64,000 nucleotides of DNA, from positions 1 through 64,000 of the forward strand of contig NZ_FRCA01000016.1 in the NCBI RefSeq assembly GCF_900142755.1. Direction: 5' to 3'. Each line of letters begins with the position of its first letter. Position 1 is the stretch's first letter. The translations under genes were made by a program, and so were the position numbers. Of this stretch, positions 15,743 to 26,396 are shown in pieces. Under the pieces are notes generated by a model. The model was not told the origin of the DNA, made no database searches, and saw only the letters and a program-made list of their open reading frames with translations. The DNA comes from Halomonas cupida. GTDB taxonomy: Bacteria; Pseudomonadota; Gammaproteobacteria; Pseudomonadales; Halomonadaceae.

Positions 15743-17881
15743 ATGAGCAAGGAAATCGAAGATCATCGCGTATTGAACCCTAGTGAAAATGAGCCATTCT
15801 CCTCTGTTCTCGACAAGCATGTATCACGTCGTGGTGTTGTTCAGGGTGGGTTGGGGTTGGCGGCCATGACCATGCTGGGCGGCTTCGGCCTGGCCGGCTG
15901 TCGTCTCGATGATGACGACGACGATAATGATAGACCCGAGAAACGCCCGCTGACTCTGGCTTTCGAGTCCATCGCTGGATCGCTCACAGATGCGGTTGTG
16001 GTTCCGCCGGGCTATACCGCTCAAGTGGTTGTACCCTGGGGGACCGCCATTCTGGCGGGTGCGGGAAGCTTCAGTGACGACTTGGATATCACTCCCGACT
16101 TTCAGGCGGCCAGTGTCGGTATGCAGCACGATGGCATGCATAATTTCGCACTGAGTGATAACAGCGCCTCGCGCCATCTGCTGCTGGCCATGAATAATGA
16201 ATATATCGACCAGGGTGCCCTCTGGTTCCCTCAGGGGGGAGCCACAAACTCGTCAGATGGTGCCCGTCCAGCGGATGAGGTTCGCACGGAGATCAATGCT
16301 CATGGTGTGACCATTGTCGAGCTGGAAAAAGCACAGGACGGAAAGTGGAGTCATGTCGAGGGGTCGCCATACAACAAGCGTTATACCAGCGCTACGCCAA
16401 TGAAATTGAGTGGCCCGGTGGCGGGGAGTGAGTACGTCAGGACGAAATATTCTCCTGATGGCACTTTGACGCGTGGCACCAACAATAACTGCGCCAATGG
16501 TTACACTCCATGGGGAACCTATCTGACCTGCGAGGAGAACTGGCCAGCGGTGTTCGTCAAGGACGAAGGACGCACCATCGATGACGATCGTCTAGGGATA
16601 TCCGCAGGACGTGGCCGTTATGGCTGGGAAACCGCTGCCGGTGATGCCAGTGAAGTCGATGATGAATTCGCGCGCTTCAATGCCAACCCGACTGGGGCCT
16701 CGGGCACGGAGGACTACCGCAACGAACCACGGACCTTCGGTTATATCGTCGAGATCGATCCCTATACCAATGAACGTGCGGTGAAGCGTACTGCGCTGGG
16801 TCGTTTTCGCCATGAGGGCTGCTGGCCGGGCAAACTGGTTGCCGGGCAGCCGGTGGTGTTCTACTCCGGACACGACAGTCGCAACGAGTACATCTACAAA
16901 TTCGTCTCGAAGGAAGTCTGGGATCCTGCCTACCTGAACCAGCCCGGCAAGAGTCTCGATCGCCTGGCCATTGGTGATCGCTTCATGGATGAGGGAACCC
17001 TGTATGCGGCGCGTTTTGATGCAGACGGCAGTGGTGAATGGCTGCCGTTGACACCGGATGCTGTCGCGCCGGATGGGCGCACCCTGGCCGCCGCGCTGGG
17101 CCTGGCTGCCGACGACCTGGCCGGGGTCATCATCCATACCGCCGATGCCGCCGACCTGATGGGGGCTACGCCGATGGATCGCCCGGAGTGGGGCACGGTA
17201 GACCCCGAGACCGGCGACGTGTACATGACTTGTACCAACAATAGTGACCGTACCGAGGAAGGTACCGCAGCCGAGATCAACAATGGCAATGCCATCGAGG
17301 ACCTGGGGGCGGGCTATGCCAGCGCGCCGGTCAATGCCGCCAACCCGCGACCCGACAACGGTGCCGGCCAGGTCATTCGCTGGCGCGAAGGTAGTGATGC
17401 CACCGTATTCAACTGGGAAGTGTTCGTGTTCGGTGCGGCAGCGGCTGACCCGGATAACCTGTCCGGTCTGACGGAGCTCAACCAGTTCGCCAGTCCCGAT
17501 GGTCTGTGGTACGACGACCGTGGTGACGGCAATGGCATTCTGTGGATCCAGACCGATAACGGTTATGGCCCGGTGACCGACTATACCAACGATCAGTTGC
17601 TGGCCGTGGTGCCCGGTAACGTCGAGAAGAGCGATGGTGATGCCGCGGTGATTGGCTCGGCCAACCAGGTGCAACTTCGCCGCTTTGCTGTTGGCCCCAA
17701 CGGCTGTGAGGTGACGGGCATCTGTGCCACTCCAGACAAGACAGCGCTGTTCATCAATATCCAGCATCCCGGCAACTGGCCATCCAGTGATGATGCCACT
17801 GTCGAGACCAGCGGTACGGTGCGTCCGCGTGCCTCCACGGTGGTCATCCAGCGCGAGGATGGGGGCGAGATCGGTGTCTAA
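15743..17881 (+). CDS. phoX: PhoX-type alkaline phosphatase, Tat-exported lipoprotein
   Basis: A 712-residue member of the PhoX (DUF839) family, calcium/iron-dependent phosphomonoesterases that release phosphate from organic esters outside the cytoplasm. The twin-arginine motif SRRGVV (28-33) precedes a hydrophobic stretch and a lipobox LAGC (Cys53), with an Asp-rich linker after it. Family signatures are present: NNCANGYTPWGTYLTCEEN, RFRHEGCWPGK, FYSGHDSRNEYIYKFVS, MDRPEWG and the FASPDGLWYD region. The lipobox suggests membrane anchoring, unlike its paralogue downstream. A bidirectional-looking hairpin follows the gene. It is divergent from the T2SS operon, and Pho control is likely. Tat-dependent export fits the tatABC genes in the same window. 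Confidence 0.93.
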   Translation: MSKEIEDHRVLNPSENEPFSSVLDKHVSRRGVVQGGLGLAAMTMLGGFGLAGCRLDDDDDDNDRPEKRPLTLAFESIAGSLTDAVVVPPGYTAQVVVPWGTAILAGAGSFSDDLDITPDFQAASVGMQHDGMHNFALSDNSASRHLLLAMNNEYIDQGALWFPQGGATNSSDGARPADEVRTEINAHGVTIVELEKAQDGKWSHVEGSPYNKRYTSATPMKLSGPVAGSEYVRTKYSPDGTLTRGTNNNCANGYTPWGTYLTCEENWPAVFVKDEGRTIDDDRLGISAGRGRYGWETAAGDASEVDDEFARFNANPTGASGTEDYRNEPRTFGYIVEIDPYTNERAVKRTALGRFRHEGCWPGKLVAGQPVVFYSGHDSRNEYIYKFVSKEVWDPAYLNQPGKSLDRLAIGDRFMDEGTLYAARFDADGSGEWLPLTPDAVAPDGRTLAAALGLAADDLAGVIIHTADAADLMGATPMDRPEWGTVDPETGDVYMTCTNNSDRTEEGTAAEINNGNAIEDLGAGYASAPVNAANPRPDNGAGQVIRWREGSDATVFNWEVFVFGAAAADPDNLSGLTELNQFASPDGLWYDDRGDGNGILWIQTDNGYGPVTDYTNDQLLAVVPGNVEKSDGDAAVIGSANQVQLRRFAVGPNGCEVTGICATPDKTALFINIQHPGNWPSSDDATVETSGTVRPRASTVVIQREDGGEIGV

Positions 17882-17910
17882 CCGGTAGCGTCTGACAGGA
17901 TGGATCCCAT

Positions 17911-17939
17911 GGCCCGTCTGCTTCCGCAGGCGGGCCTTC
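17911..17939 (+). terminator. Terminator after phoX1
   Basis: GGCCCGTCTGC (17911-17921) pairs with GCAGGCGGGCC (17926-17936), with one G-U, around a TTCC loop, then TTCT. It lies 30 nt after the phoX1 stop and separates it from phoX2, which has its own Pho box. Confidence 0.8.
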
Positions 17940-18016
17940 TGGTTCGTACCTGAAATTTGTACCTGAAGGCTGTGGGAGTGGGGAAAGTCACGCGGGGCCC
18001 AGCAGAAAACACCGTG

Positions 18017-18034
18017 CTGTCATGGAGATGTCAT
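18017..18034 (+). promoter_or_regulatory. Pho box of phoX2
   Basis: CTGTCAT-GGAG-ATGTCAT: the first half-site is the consensus and the second differs at one base, with the standard 4-nt gap. A possible -10 (TAGCGT) starts 10 nt later at 18045. The site is about 80 nt upstream of the start codon. This is the clearest regulatory site in the window and indicates PhoB activation under phosphate limitation. Confidence 0.8.
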
Positions 18035-18112
18035 GCATAGGGGGTAGCGTCTCGCCTGTCGCGAAGCGGCCGTAGACGTCGCTCAAGAAAAAACTGAGGA
18101 GGGCCGTCCCCC

Positions 18113-20236
18113 ATGAGCAAGGAAATTGAAGATCATCGCCTGTTGAACTCCAGCAGCAATGAACCGTTCTCGGCGGTACTCGAGCGCCATGTATCGCGGC
18201 GTGCGGTCATGAAAGGGGGACTGGGCCTGGCCGCCATGGGAGCGTTGGGCGGCTTTGGTGTCTCGGCGCTGGCCAATAGTTCTGGCCTGGCAAAGACCCC
18301 GTTGACGCTGGCCTTCGAGTCGCTGGCCGGATCACGCACCGACGCCATCGTGGTTCCGCCGGGTTACAGTGCTCAGGTGCTGGTGCCCTGGGGCGCTCCG
18401 CTCAATGACACGGCACCGGACTGGAGTGAGGACCTGGCACTCACGCCAGAGATGCAGGCCAACAGCGTCGGCATGCATCATGATGGTATGCATGCTTTTC
18501 CGTTGGATGCCGACAGCGCTTCACGCCGCTTCATTCTGGCGATGAACAACGAGTACATCGATGAGAATGCCCTGTGGGCGCCTCAGGGCGGCCCGACCAA
18601 TATGGCCGAGGGGCAGCGACCTGCCGATGAGGTGCGTACCGAGATCAACGCCCACGGTATCACGCTGGTGGAAGTCGAGAAGACTGACAACGGTGTCTGG
18701 CAGCATGTGCGTGGCTCAGCCTTCAACCGGCGGTATACCAGTGCCACACCGATGGCACTGTCCGGGCCGGTGGCCGGGAGTGACTATGTGCGGACGAAGT
18801 ACTCTCCCGAGGGCACTCTGACTCGCGGTACCAACAACAACTGCGCCAACGGCTATACCCCCTGGGGCACCTATCTGACCTGTGAGGAGAACTGGCCGGA
18901 CATCTTCATCAAGGATGAGGGTCGCGAGACCGATGATGACCGGTTGGGGATCCCCACCGGCCGGGGTCGCTATGGCTGGGAAACCGCGGCTGGTGATGCC
19001 TCGGAAGAGGAAGGCGAATTCAGTCGCTTCAATGCAACGCCAGGGGGCGCCTCGGCCAGCGAGGACTATCGCAACGAGCCGCGGACCTTCGGCTATATCG
19101 TCGAGATTGACCCCTATACCGGCGCACAGGCTGTCAAACGCACAGCACTGGGCCGCTTCCGCCATGAAGGTTGCTGGCCGGGCAAGCTGGTCGAGGGGCA
19201 GCCGGTGGTGTTCTATTCCGGCCACGACTCACGCAACGAGTACATCTACAAGTTTGTTTCCGAAGCCGTCTGGGACCCAGCCGATGCACCGGTAGTGGGT
19301 GCCGAGGCTAATCGTCTGGCGATCGGCGCGAAGTACATGGACAAGGGTACTCTCCATGTAGCGCGCTTCAATGCAGATGGCAGTGGGGAGTGGCTGGCGG
19401 TGACGCCGGATGCCACCACAGCGGATGGGCGAACCCTGGCGGAGGCTCTGGGTTTGGCGGCAGACGATCATGCCGGGATCATCATCCACACTTGCGATGC
19501 GGCCGACCTGCTGGGTGCTACGCCCATGGATCGGCCGGAGTGGGGAGCAGTGGACCCGACGTCCGGTGAGGTCTATATGACCTTGACCAACAACAGCAAG
19601 CGTACCGAGGAAGGCTCCGAGCCGACCTTTACCGGCAATGAGGATGATATTGCGGCACCAGGCAACGGCTACGCCACTGCCCCGACGAATGCGGCCAACC
19701 CGCGTGCGGCCAACGAGGGTGGCCAGATCATTCGCTGGCGCGAGGGCGAAGATCAGGGTGTCTTCGAATGGGAGGTGTTTGTTTTCGGTGCCGCGGCCAA
19801 TGACGCCGACAATCTGTCCGGTCTGACCGACAGCAACCAGTTCGCCAGTCCGGACGGTCTCTACTTCGACGAGCGTGATGAAGGTCAGGGAATTCTGTGG
19901 ATCGAGACCGACAACGGCTATGCCGGTGTCGCCGATGCCACCAATGACCAGGTGCTGGCGGTAGTACCGGCCGCATTGCAGAGGGCCGACGGGGCCGCTG
20001 CGGTGGTCTCCGGTGATAACCAGCAGGCTCTCAAGCGCTTCTGTGTGGGCCCCAATGGTTGTGAGGTCACCGGTATCTTTGCCACGGCTGATCGAACCGC
20101 GCTGTTCATCAATATTCAGCACCCGGGGAACTGGCCAGCTGGTGATGACGCCACTCAGGCGGCTTCCGGCACAGTGCGCCCGCGAGCCTCCACGGTGGTG
20201 ATCCAGAAGGACGACGGGGGCATAATCGGCGTGTGA
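18113..20236 (+). CDS. phoX: PhoX-type alkaline phosphatase, Tat-exported, soluble form
   Basis: A 707-residue paralogue of the preceding PhoX. The first 20 residues, the SRR twin-arginine site at 28-30 and all family motifs match closely (NNCANGYTPWGTYLTCEEN, RFRHEGCWPGK, SGHDSRNEYIYKF). It lacks the lipobox Cys: the signal runs GGFGVSALANSS, so the mature protein is probably soluble in the periplasm or further secreted. It would hydrolyse phosphate esters under phosphate starvation and has its own near-consensus Pho box. The tandem arrangement suggests duplication followed by a change in location. Export by Tat followed by the adjacent T2SS is possible but not shown. Confidence 0.95.
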   Translation: MSKEIEDHRLLNSSSNEPFSAVLERHVSRRAVMKGGLGLAAMGALGGFGVSALANSSGLAKTPLTLAFESLAGSRTDAIVVPPGYSAQVLVPWGAPLNDTAPDWSEDLALTPEMQANSVGMHHDGMHAFPLDADSASRRFILAMNNEYIDENALWAPQGGPTNMAEGQRPADEVRTEINAHGITLVEVEKTDNGVWQHVRGSAFNRRYTSATPMALSGPVAGSDYVRTKYSPEGTLTRGTNNNCANGYTPWGTYLTCEENWPDIFIKDEGRETDDDRLGIPTGRGRYGWETAAGDASEEEGEFSRFNATPGGASASEDYRNEPRTFGYIVEIDPYTGAQAVKRTALGRFRHEGCWPGKLVEGQPVVFYSGHDSRNEYIYKFVSEAVWDPADAPVVGAEANRLAIGAKYMDKGTLHVARFNADGSGEWLAVTPDATTADGRTLAEALGLAADDHAGIIIHTCDAADLLGATPMDRPEWGAVDPTSGEVYMTLTNNSKRTEEGSEPTFTGNEDDIAAPGNGYATAPTNAANPRAANEGGQIIRWREGEDQGVFEWEVFVFGAAANDADNLSGLTDSNQFASPDGLYFDERDEGQGILWIETDNGYAGVADATNDQVLAVVPAALQRADGAAAVVSGDNQQALKRFCVGPNGCEVTGIFATADRTALFINIQHPGNWPAGDDATQAASGTVRPRASTVVIQKDDGGIIGV

Positions 20237-20281
20237 TTCCTGAGGCTTTCAACACCAGCGCCAATACCAGCGCCAACGCCA

Positions 20282-20310
20282 GAGGCCCCGCTCGAATGAG
20301 CGGGGCCTCC
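20282..20310. terminator. Bidirectional terminator between phoX2 and the BCCT gene
   Basis: GAGGCCCCGCTC and GAGCGGGGCCTC form a perfect 12-bp stem with a short AAT loop, with CTTGT on the plus side. It sits between convergent genes and can serve both. A short tandem repeat (ACCAGCGCCAA-type units) lies just upstream, about 20250-20277. Confidence 0.85.
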
Positions 20311-20333
20311 TTGTCTGCATGATACCGAATGAG

Positions 20334-21962
20334 TCAGCGTGGCTCGCTGTGCAATGCCCGCACGATGGTGTAGCACATCACCAGCATCACAATGGAGAAC
20401 GGGATGCCGGTGGCCGTCACTCCCGCCTGCAGAGCCGACAGACCACCACCGATCAGCAGCACGATGGCGATCAGGCCTTCGATCATGACCCAGAACAGCC
20501 GCTGGGGTCGCGGAGCATCCGTCTTGCCGCCCGCGGTGATCGTATCGACCACCAGCGAGCCGGAATCGGATGAGGTAACGAAGAAGATCAGCGCCAGAAT
20601 AATGGCGATGGTCGAGGTGACGGCGGTAAACGGCAACTCATTGAGCATCCCGAACAGCGACAGCTCTGGACTGTAGTTGTCGATCACATACTCCTTGACC
20701 AGACTGGCGTCGGGATTGGCGAAGAGTTGATCGATGGCAGTACCGCCGAAGACGCCCATCCAGATGAATATCGTCATGCTTGGAATCAGCAGCACGCAGG
20801 TTACGAACTCGCGAACGGTGCGGCCACGGGATACCCTGGCGATGAACATGCCCACGAACGGAGCCCAGCTCACCCACCATGCCCAGTAGAAGGCGGTCCA
20901 ACCCTGGCGATAGCTGTCATCCGTGCGCCCGAAGGGTGTCGACAGCGGGATGAACTCCCTGACGTAGGTGACCAGTCCGGTCCAGAAGCCATCGAGAGCC
21001 GCCAGAGTCGGCCCGACCAGCAGCACGAACAGGAAGAACAGCAGGGCCATGACCATATTGATCTCGGAGAGCACCTTGACCCCGCCGTCGAGGCCACGCC
21101 ACACCGAGATCAGCGCCGCGGCGGTGACCAGTATGATGACGATCACCTGGGTGGTGGTACTGATCTCGAGACCGAAGATGAAGTTCAGGCCGGCATTGGC
21201 CTGCTGTGCACCCAGCCCGAGTGAGGTCGCCAGGCCGAACAGCGTCGAGAACACGGCGAGGATGTCGATGACATGACCCCACCAGCCCCAGACCCGATCA
21301 CCGAGAATCGGGAAGAAGGCCGAGCGAATCGAGAAGGGCAGGCCCTTGTTGTAGGTGAAGATGCCGAGGGCCAGGGCCATCACCACGTACACCGCCCAGC
21401 CGTGTATCCCCCAGTGCAGATAGGTCCCTGCCAGGCCCATGGCTCGGGCTCGCTCGATGGCATCCTCATTGATGGTGCCGTCGGCAGCGAAGGGCGAGAG
21501 AGTATCCAGCGGGGAAGATACCGCCATGTGATAGACAGGCTCCAGGACTCCGAAGAACAGTAGTCCGATGCCGATTCCGGCGGCAAACAACATCGAGAAC
21601 CAGGACAGGTAGTTGTACTCGGGTCGAGCGGCCTTGCCACCGAGACGAATCCTGCCATAGGGGGAGAAGATCAGGGCGACACTGAACAGGATGAAGAAGT
21701 CGACCACGATCATGAAGTACCAATCGAGGGTGCTGGTGGCGAAGCCGACGATAGCCTTGAAGACCTCTCCTGCGGTGGTGGGAAATATCAGTGTCAGCAG
21801 GATGAAGGCAACAGCGGTCAGCGACGAGACAAGAAACACCGGGTCGTGTATGTCGTAGTCAAAGGGACCGACCTGGCCTTCGATATTGTCCTGACCGACC
21901 GTGTAGTCGGTATCCATGGCGCCATCCGGTAATGGATCCAGCGAATCACCCGGGGTGCTCAT
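20334..21962 (-). CDS. BCCT family osmolyte transporter
   Basis: A 542-residue inner-membrane carrier of the betaine/carnitine/choline family with about twelve membrane segments. These carriers import quaternary ammonium osmoprotectants with sodium or protons. Signatures are the glycine stretch AAGIGIGLLFFGVLEP and the segment AFYWAWWVSWAPFVGMFIA followed by RVSRGRTVREF. The start at 21962 is chosen because GGAGAG lies about 8 nt upstream; an in-frame GTG 30 nt earlier has no site. Which substrate it carries (glycine betaine, choline or another) cannot be read with confidence. Such carriers suit a salt-tolerant organism. Confidence 0.93.
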   Translation of the reverse strand: MSTPGDSLDPLPDGAMDTDYTVGQDNIEGQVGPFDYDIHDPVFLVSSLTAVAFILLTLIFPTTAGEVFKAIVGFATSTLDWYFMIVVDFFILFSVALIFSPYGRIRLGGKAARPEYNYLSWFSMLFAAGIGIGLLFFGVLEPVYHMAVSSPLDTLSPFAADGTINEDAIERARAMGLAGTYLHWGIHGWAVYVVMALALGIFTYNKGLPFSIRSAFFPILGDRVWGWWGHVIDILAVFSTLFGLATSLGLGAQQANAGLNFIFGLEISTTTQVIVIILVTAAALISVWRGLDGGVKVLSEINMVMALLFFLFVLLVGPTLAALDGFWTGLVTYVREFIPLSTPFGRTDDSYRQGWTAFYWAWWVSWAPFVGMFIARVSRGRTVREFVTCVLLIPSMTIFIWMGVFGGTAIDQLFANPDASLVKEYVIDNYSPELSLFGMLNELPFTAVTSTIAIILALIFFVTSSDSGSLVVDTITAGGKTDAPRPQRLFWVMIEGLIAIVLLIGGGLSALQAGVTATGIPFSIVMLVMCYTIVRALHSEPR

Positions 21963-22157
21963 TGGGGGCTCTCTCCACGCAAAAATATTCACGTAGTGTA
22001 ACGGGTCGCTGGTAAGTCACAACCTGAATGCCGGTAACATATTGATTGGGCAGAGCTCGTTCCCACTGTGGATAGTTATCATCATGCGCATGGTGAAGGC
22101 CCTTCACGGTAGGCAACCATGAAGGGCTCGGCACTTCTGATGCTGCGTTGCTGATGA

Positions 22158-24383
22158 TCAGGCGCGTGCAGCGTAGGCGTAGAGCAGGGTTTCCTGGGCG
22201 CTGATCGGGGCGGCGTCGCCCGGTTCCTGCTTGGTGTAGGTGCCATCGCTCTGCAGTAGCCAGCTCTGGCAATTGTCGACCAGGTAGGTCTCGAGATCCT
22301 TGCGTACGCGGGCGGCAAGCTTCTTGTCGAGCAGCGGGAAACAGGTTTCCACGCGATGGAACATGTTGCGTGCCATGAAGTCGGCACTGGAACACCAGGT
22401 CTCGGGCTTGCCATCGTTGTGGAAGTGGTAGACCCGAGTGTGCTCGAGAAAGCGACCGATGATGGAGCGCACCCGAATGTTCTCCGAGATGCCCGGCAGG
22501 CCGGGGCGCAGGCAGCACATGCCGCGGATGATCAGGTCGCATTCGACCCCGGCCTGAGAGGCACGGTACAACGCCTGGATCAGCTTGGGTTCAGTCAGCG
22601 AGTTGCACTTGACGATGATGTGCGCGCGGTTGCCTTTCTTTGCATAGGCGGCCTCGCGCTCGATCATCTCCACCACCCGTTCATGCAGGGTGAAGGGAGC
22701 ATGCAGCAGTTTCTCGATATGACGTGCGCGACCCATGCCGGACAGCTGCTGAAAGACCTTGTGAACGTCTTCGCAGAGCACTGGGTTGGCCGTCATCAGG
22801 CTGTAGTCGGTATACAGCTTGGCAGTCTTCGAGTGGTAGTTGCCGGTGCCGAGGTGCGCATAGTAACGCAACTCGCCCTTCTCTCGGCGCACGATGTGCA
22901 TCATCTTGGCGTGGGTCTTGTAGGCCATGACCCCGTAGATGACGATGGCCCCGGCCTCCTGGAGGCGTGAGGCAAGGGCGAGGTTGTCGGCCTCATCGAA
23001 GCGCGCGCGCAGCTCGATGACGACGGTGACTTCCTTGCCGTTGCTGGCAGCCTCGACCAGGGCATTGACGATGGGGGAGTCGGCGCCGGTGCGATAGAGC
23101 GTCTGCTTGATGGCCAGTACATCGGGATCGAGAGCCGCCTCGCGCAACAGATCTTCCACTGGTACGAAGGACTGGAAAGGGTGGTGAAGCAGAATGTCGC
23201 CTTCCTGCATGGCCTGCAGCAGGCTCTCGGATTTGCGTACTGACTTGGGAAGGCCCGGAGTGAAGGGGCGGTACATCAGGTCAGGGCGATCGAGAGTGCC
23301 GAGTACCGACATCATACGTGTCAGGTTGACCGGGCCGTTGACGCGATACAGGTCTCCGCTCTCGAGCTGGAACTGTTTGACGAGGAAATCCGATAGCTCC
23401 TCGGGGCAGTTGTCGGCGACCTCGAGGCGTACGCCGCTGCCGTAGCGGCGTGCCAGCAGTTCACCACGCAGCGCCGAGGCCAGGTCGGAGACTTCTTCTG
23501 GGTCGACGGTCATGTCGGCGTTGCGCGTCAGTCGGAACTGGTAGCAGCCCTTGACCTTCATGCCCGGGAAGACTTCCTCGGCATGCGCATGCATCATTGA
23601 TGACAGGAAAACATACTCATCGAAGCCATCCTCACACAGCGTTTTCGGCAGCGCGATGACTCGTGGCAGTGAGCGCGGCGCCGGCAGGATCGCCAGACCT
23701 CCCTCACGACCGAAGGCGTCCTTGCCTTCCAGTTCGACGATGAAATTGAGGCTCTTGTTGACCAGACGCGGGAAGGGATGTGACGGGTCCAGGCCGATGG
23801 GACTGATGACCGGCTCGATCTCGGTACGGAAGTACTCGTAGACCCATTCTCGCTGCGCCTTCGTCCAGGTCGTGCGGCGACGGAAGCGAATCCCCCTGGT
23901 CTCCATGGCCGGAATCAACTGCTCATTGAGAATTCGGTACTGACGATCAACATGGTCATGCGCGACGCTGGATATCTCGTCGAGCACCGAGCGGGCGCCA
24001 CGCCCGTCTGCGCCAGTGCCATCGTCGGCCATCATGATCTGGTTCTTGAGTCCGGCCACGCGAATCTCGAAGAACTCGTCCATGTTGGACGAGAAGATCA
24101 ACAGGAACATCAGCCGATTGAGCAGTGGATGAGCCTCATCCAGAGCCTGTTCGAGCACGCGGATATTGAACTGCAGGTGCGATAGCTCACGGTTGAAGTA
24201 CAGGCTCGGATCGTTCAGGTCGGCCTGCGGATCCGGTAACGCCTTGGGCTTGATGCCGGTTCCGGTCTGATTCAGGCGTGGAACGGGAGAGTCGGCCTGC
24301 GAATCGTCCGACAGGGAAACGTCAGACTTGCCGAGGTCGTCAGCCTCGGTTGCAGTGGTGTCGTCTCGCTGGGCGTCTTCCAT
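22158..24383 (-). CDS. ppk: Polyphosphate kinase 1
   Basis: A 741-residue enzyme that reversibly polymerises the gamma-phosphate of ATP into polyphosphate, probably at the inner membrane. After an acidic, low-complexity first 45 residues comes LYFNRELSHLQFNIRVLEQA, the usual start of the PPK1 N domain. Also visible are KQTLYRTGADSPIV, the KTHAKMMHIVRREKG segment with the likely phospho-accepting His, and AHLGTGNYHSKTAKLYTD. The start at 24383 has TGAGGA 6 nt upstream; a TTG two codons earlier is rejected. It is separate from any ppx gene. Its position near the PhoX/T2SS block fits a phosphate-storage role, but I see no clear Pho box at its start. Confidence 0.97.
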   Translation of the reverse strand: MEDAQRDDTTATEADDLGKSDVSLSDDSQADSPVPRLNQTGTGIKPKALPDPQADLNDPSLYFNRELSHLQFNIRVLEQALDEAHPLLNRLMFLLIFSSNMDEFFEIRVAGLKNQIMMADDGTGADGRGARSVLDEISSVAHDHVDRQYRILNEQLIPAMETRGIRFRRRTTWTKAQREWVYEYFRTEIEPVISPIGLDPSHPFPRLVNKSLNFIVELEGKDAFGREGGLAILPAPRSLPRVIALPKTLCEDGFDEYVFLSSMMHAHAEEVFPGMKVKGCYQFRLTRNADMTVDPEEVSDLASALRGELLARRYGSGVRLEVADNCPEELSDFLVKQFQLESGDLYRVNGPVNLTRMMSVLGTLDRPDLMYRPFTPGLPKSVRKSESLLQAMQEGDILLHHPFQSFVPVEDLLREAALDPDVLAIKQTLYRTGADSPIVNALVEAASNGKEVTVVIELRARFDEADNLALASRLQEAGAIVIYGVMAYKTHAKMMHIVRREKGELRYYAHLGTGNYHSKTAKLYTDYSLMTANPVLCEDVHKVFQQLSGMGRARHIEKLLHAPFTLHERVVEMIEREAAYAKKGNRAHIIVKCNSLTEPKLIQALYRASQAGVECDLIIRGMCCLRPGLPGISENIRVRSIIGRFLEHTRVYHFHNDGKPETWCSSADFMARNMFHRVETCFPLLDKKLAARVRKDLETYLVDNCQSWLLQSDGTYTKQEPGDAAPISAQETLLYAYAARA

Positions 24384-24427
24384 GGTCAATCCTCACAAGG
24401 GCGAACTGGAAGGGGCCCTTCCAGCCA

Positions 24428-25429
<1,002 letters not shown>

Positions 25430-25555
25430 GACACTCAAGACGGTACTCCACGGAATGTTCTGCTCCGCCACCCCGACATCATGGTGGCGTTGGATGACAA
25501 ACGTATGACAATTACCCAGTATAAGGGCCCGTCAGACTGCGCCGAAAGTCGCGTC

Positions 25556-25584
25556 TTGTCGCACCCGCGGTGACTCTCTAGAGT
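25556..25584 (+). promoter_or_regulatory. Likely sigma-70 promoter of elbB
   Basis: TTGTCG (25556-25561), a 17-nt spacer and TAGAGT (25579-25584) lie about 57 nt upstream of the elbB start. Both hexamers match 4 of 6 consensus bases. Confidence 0.45.
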
Positions 25585-25640
25585 AGTGGCTGATCAGCCG
25601 ACCGTGGGATGTCGGCACTTTGCCCTTCAAGGAGAGACAC

Positions 25641-26306
25641 ATGAGTAAACAGGTTGCGATAGTCCTGTCTGGGTGCGGTGTACAGGACGGCTCGGAAATC
25701 TACGAGGCCACCCTGACACTGTTGCGTCTGGATCAGTTGGGCATCGCCTATCGCTGTTTTGCCCCGGATATCGCCCAGCATGAGGTCATTGACCATCAGC
25801 ACGGTGAAGCGGTGGAAGAGTCCCGCAATGTGCTGGTAGAGTCGGCTCGTCTGGCACGTGGTGAGATTTCACCGCTGGATGAACTGTCGGCATCGGACTT
25901 TGATGCAGTGATCCTGCCCGGAGGCTTTGGAGCGGCAAAGAACCTGTCGAACTTCGCTGAGGCGGGGTCTGATATGGTCATTCATGATGTGCTACGCGAA
26001 GTATTGATCGAGTTTCATGACGCACGCAAGCCGATCGGCCTGATGTGCATTGCGCCAGTACTGGTGCCGGGATTGTTCGGGCATGGTATCGCGGTGACCA
26101 TCGGCAGTGATCCCACTGTTGCTGGCGCCATCAGTGCCATGGGGGGCTTGCACCGCACCTGCCCGGTGGACGACATCGTGGTCGACTTCGAGCATCGTGT
26201 GGTGACCACTCCTGCTTATATGCTCGCCAACAGTATCGGCGAGGCCGCCAGCGGTATCTTCAAGCTGGTGGAGCGTATCGACGAGATCATTGATATCACT
26301 TCCTGA
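25641..26306 (+). CDS. elbB: Isoprenoid biosynthesis-associated glyoxalase ElbB (DJ-1/PfpI family)
   Basis: A 221-residue cytoplasmic protein of the class I glutamine amidotransferase-like superfamily. E. coli ElbB is the reference: it has glyoxalase activity in vitro and was linked to lycopene yield, but its physiological role is unclear. Strong family motifs: LSGCGVQDGSEIYEATLTL, DFDAVILPGGFGAAKNLSNF, IGLMCIAPVLVP with the nucleophile-elbow Cys, PVDDIVVD and TTPAYMLANSIGEAASGI. The start at 25641 follows AAGGAGAG at good distance; an in-frame TTG 21 nt upstream is rejected. It appears to be a single-gene transcript with its own promoter and a downstream terminator. Confidence 0.96.
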   Translation: MSKQVAIVLSGCGVQDGSEIYEATLTLLRLDQLGIAYRCFAPDIAQHEVIDHQHGEAVEESRNVLVESARLARGEISPLDELSASDFDAVILPGGFGAAKNLSNFAEAGSDMVIHDVLREVLIEFHDARKPIGLMCIAPVLVPGLFGHGIAVTIGSDPTVAGAISAMGGLHRTCPVDDIVVDFEHRVVTTPAYMLANSIGEAASGIFKLVERIDEIIDITS

Positions 26307-26344
26307 CTCGGCAGGTCGTGATGGCCTGTTCGGTATGTAGACAC

Positions 26345-26373
26345 AAGGCGCGGCCCAAGGGCCGCGCCTTGTT
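26345..26373. terminator. Bidirectional terminator between elbB and tatC
   Basis: AAGGCGCGGCCC and GGGCCGCGCCTT form a perfect 12-bp stem with an AA loop, followed by GTT on the plus side. It separates two convergent genes. Confidence 0.85.
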
Positions 26374-26396
26374 CATGTTGGGCCACCAGCAGGGAG

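Noticed and set aside
16592..17767. Long open frame (391 codons) on the minus strand inside phoX1
   Set aside because: It is an antisense shadow of a clear PhoX gene in GC-rich DNA; the product has no recognisable domain.
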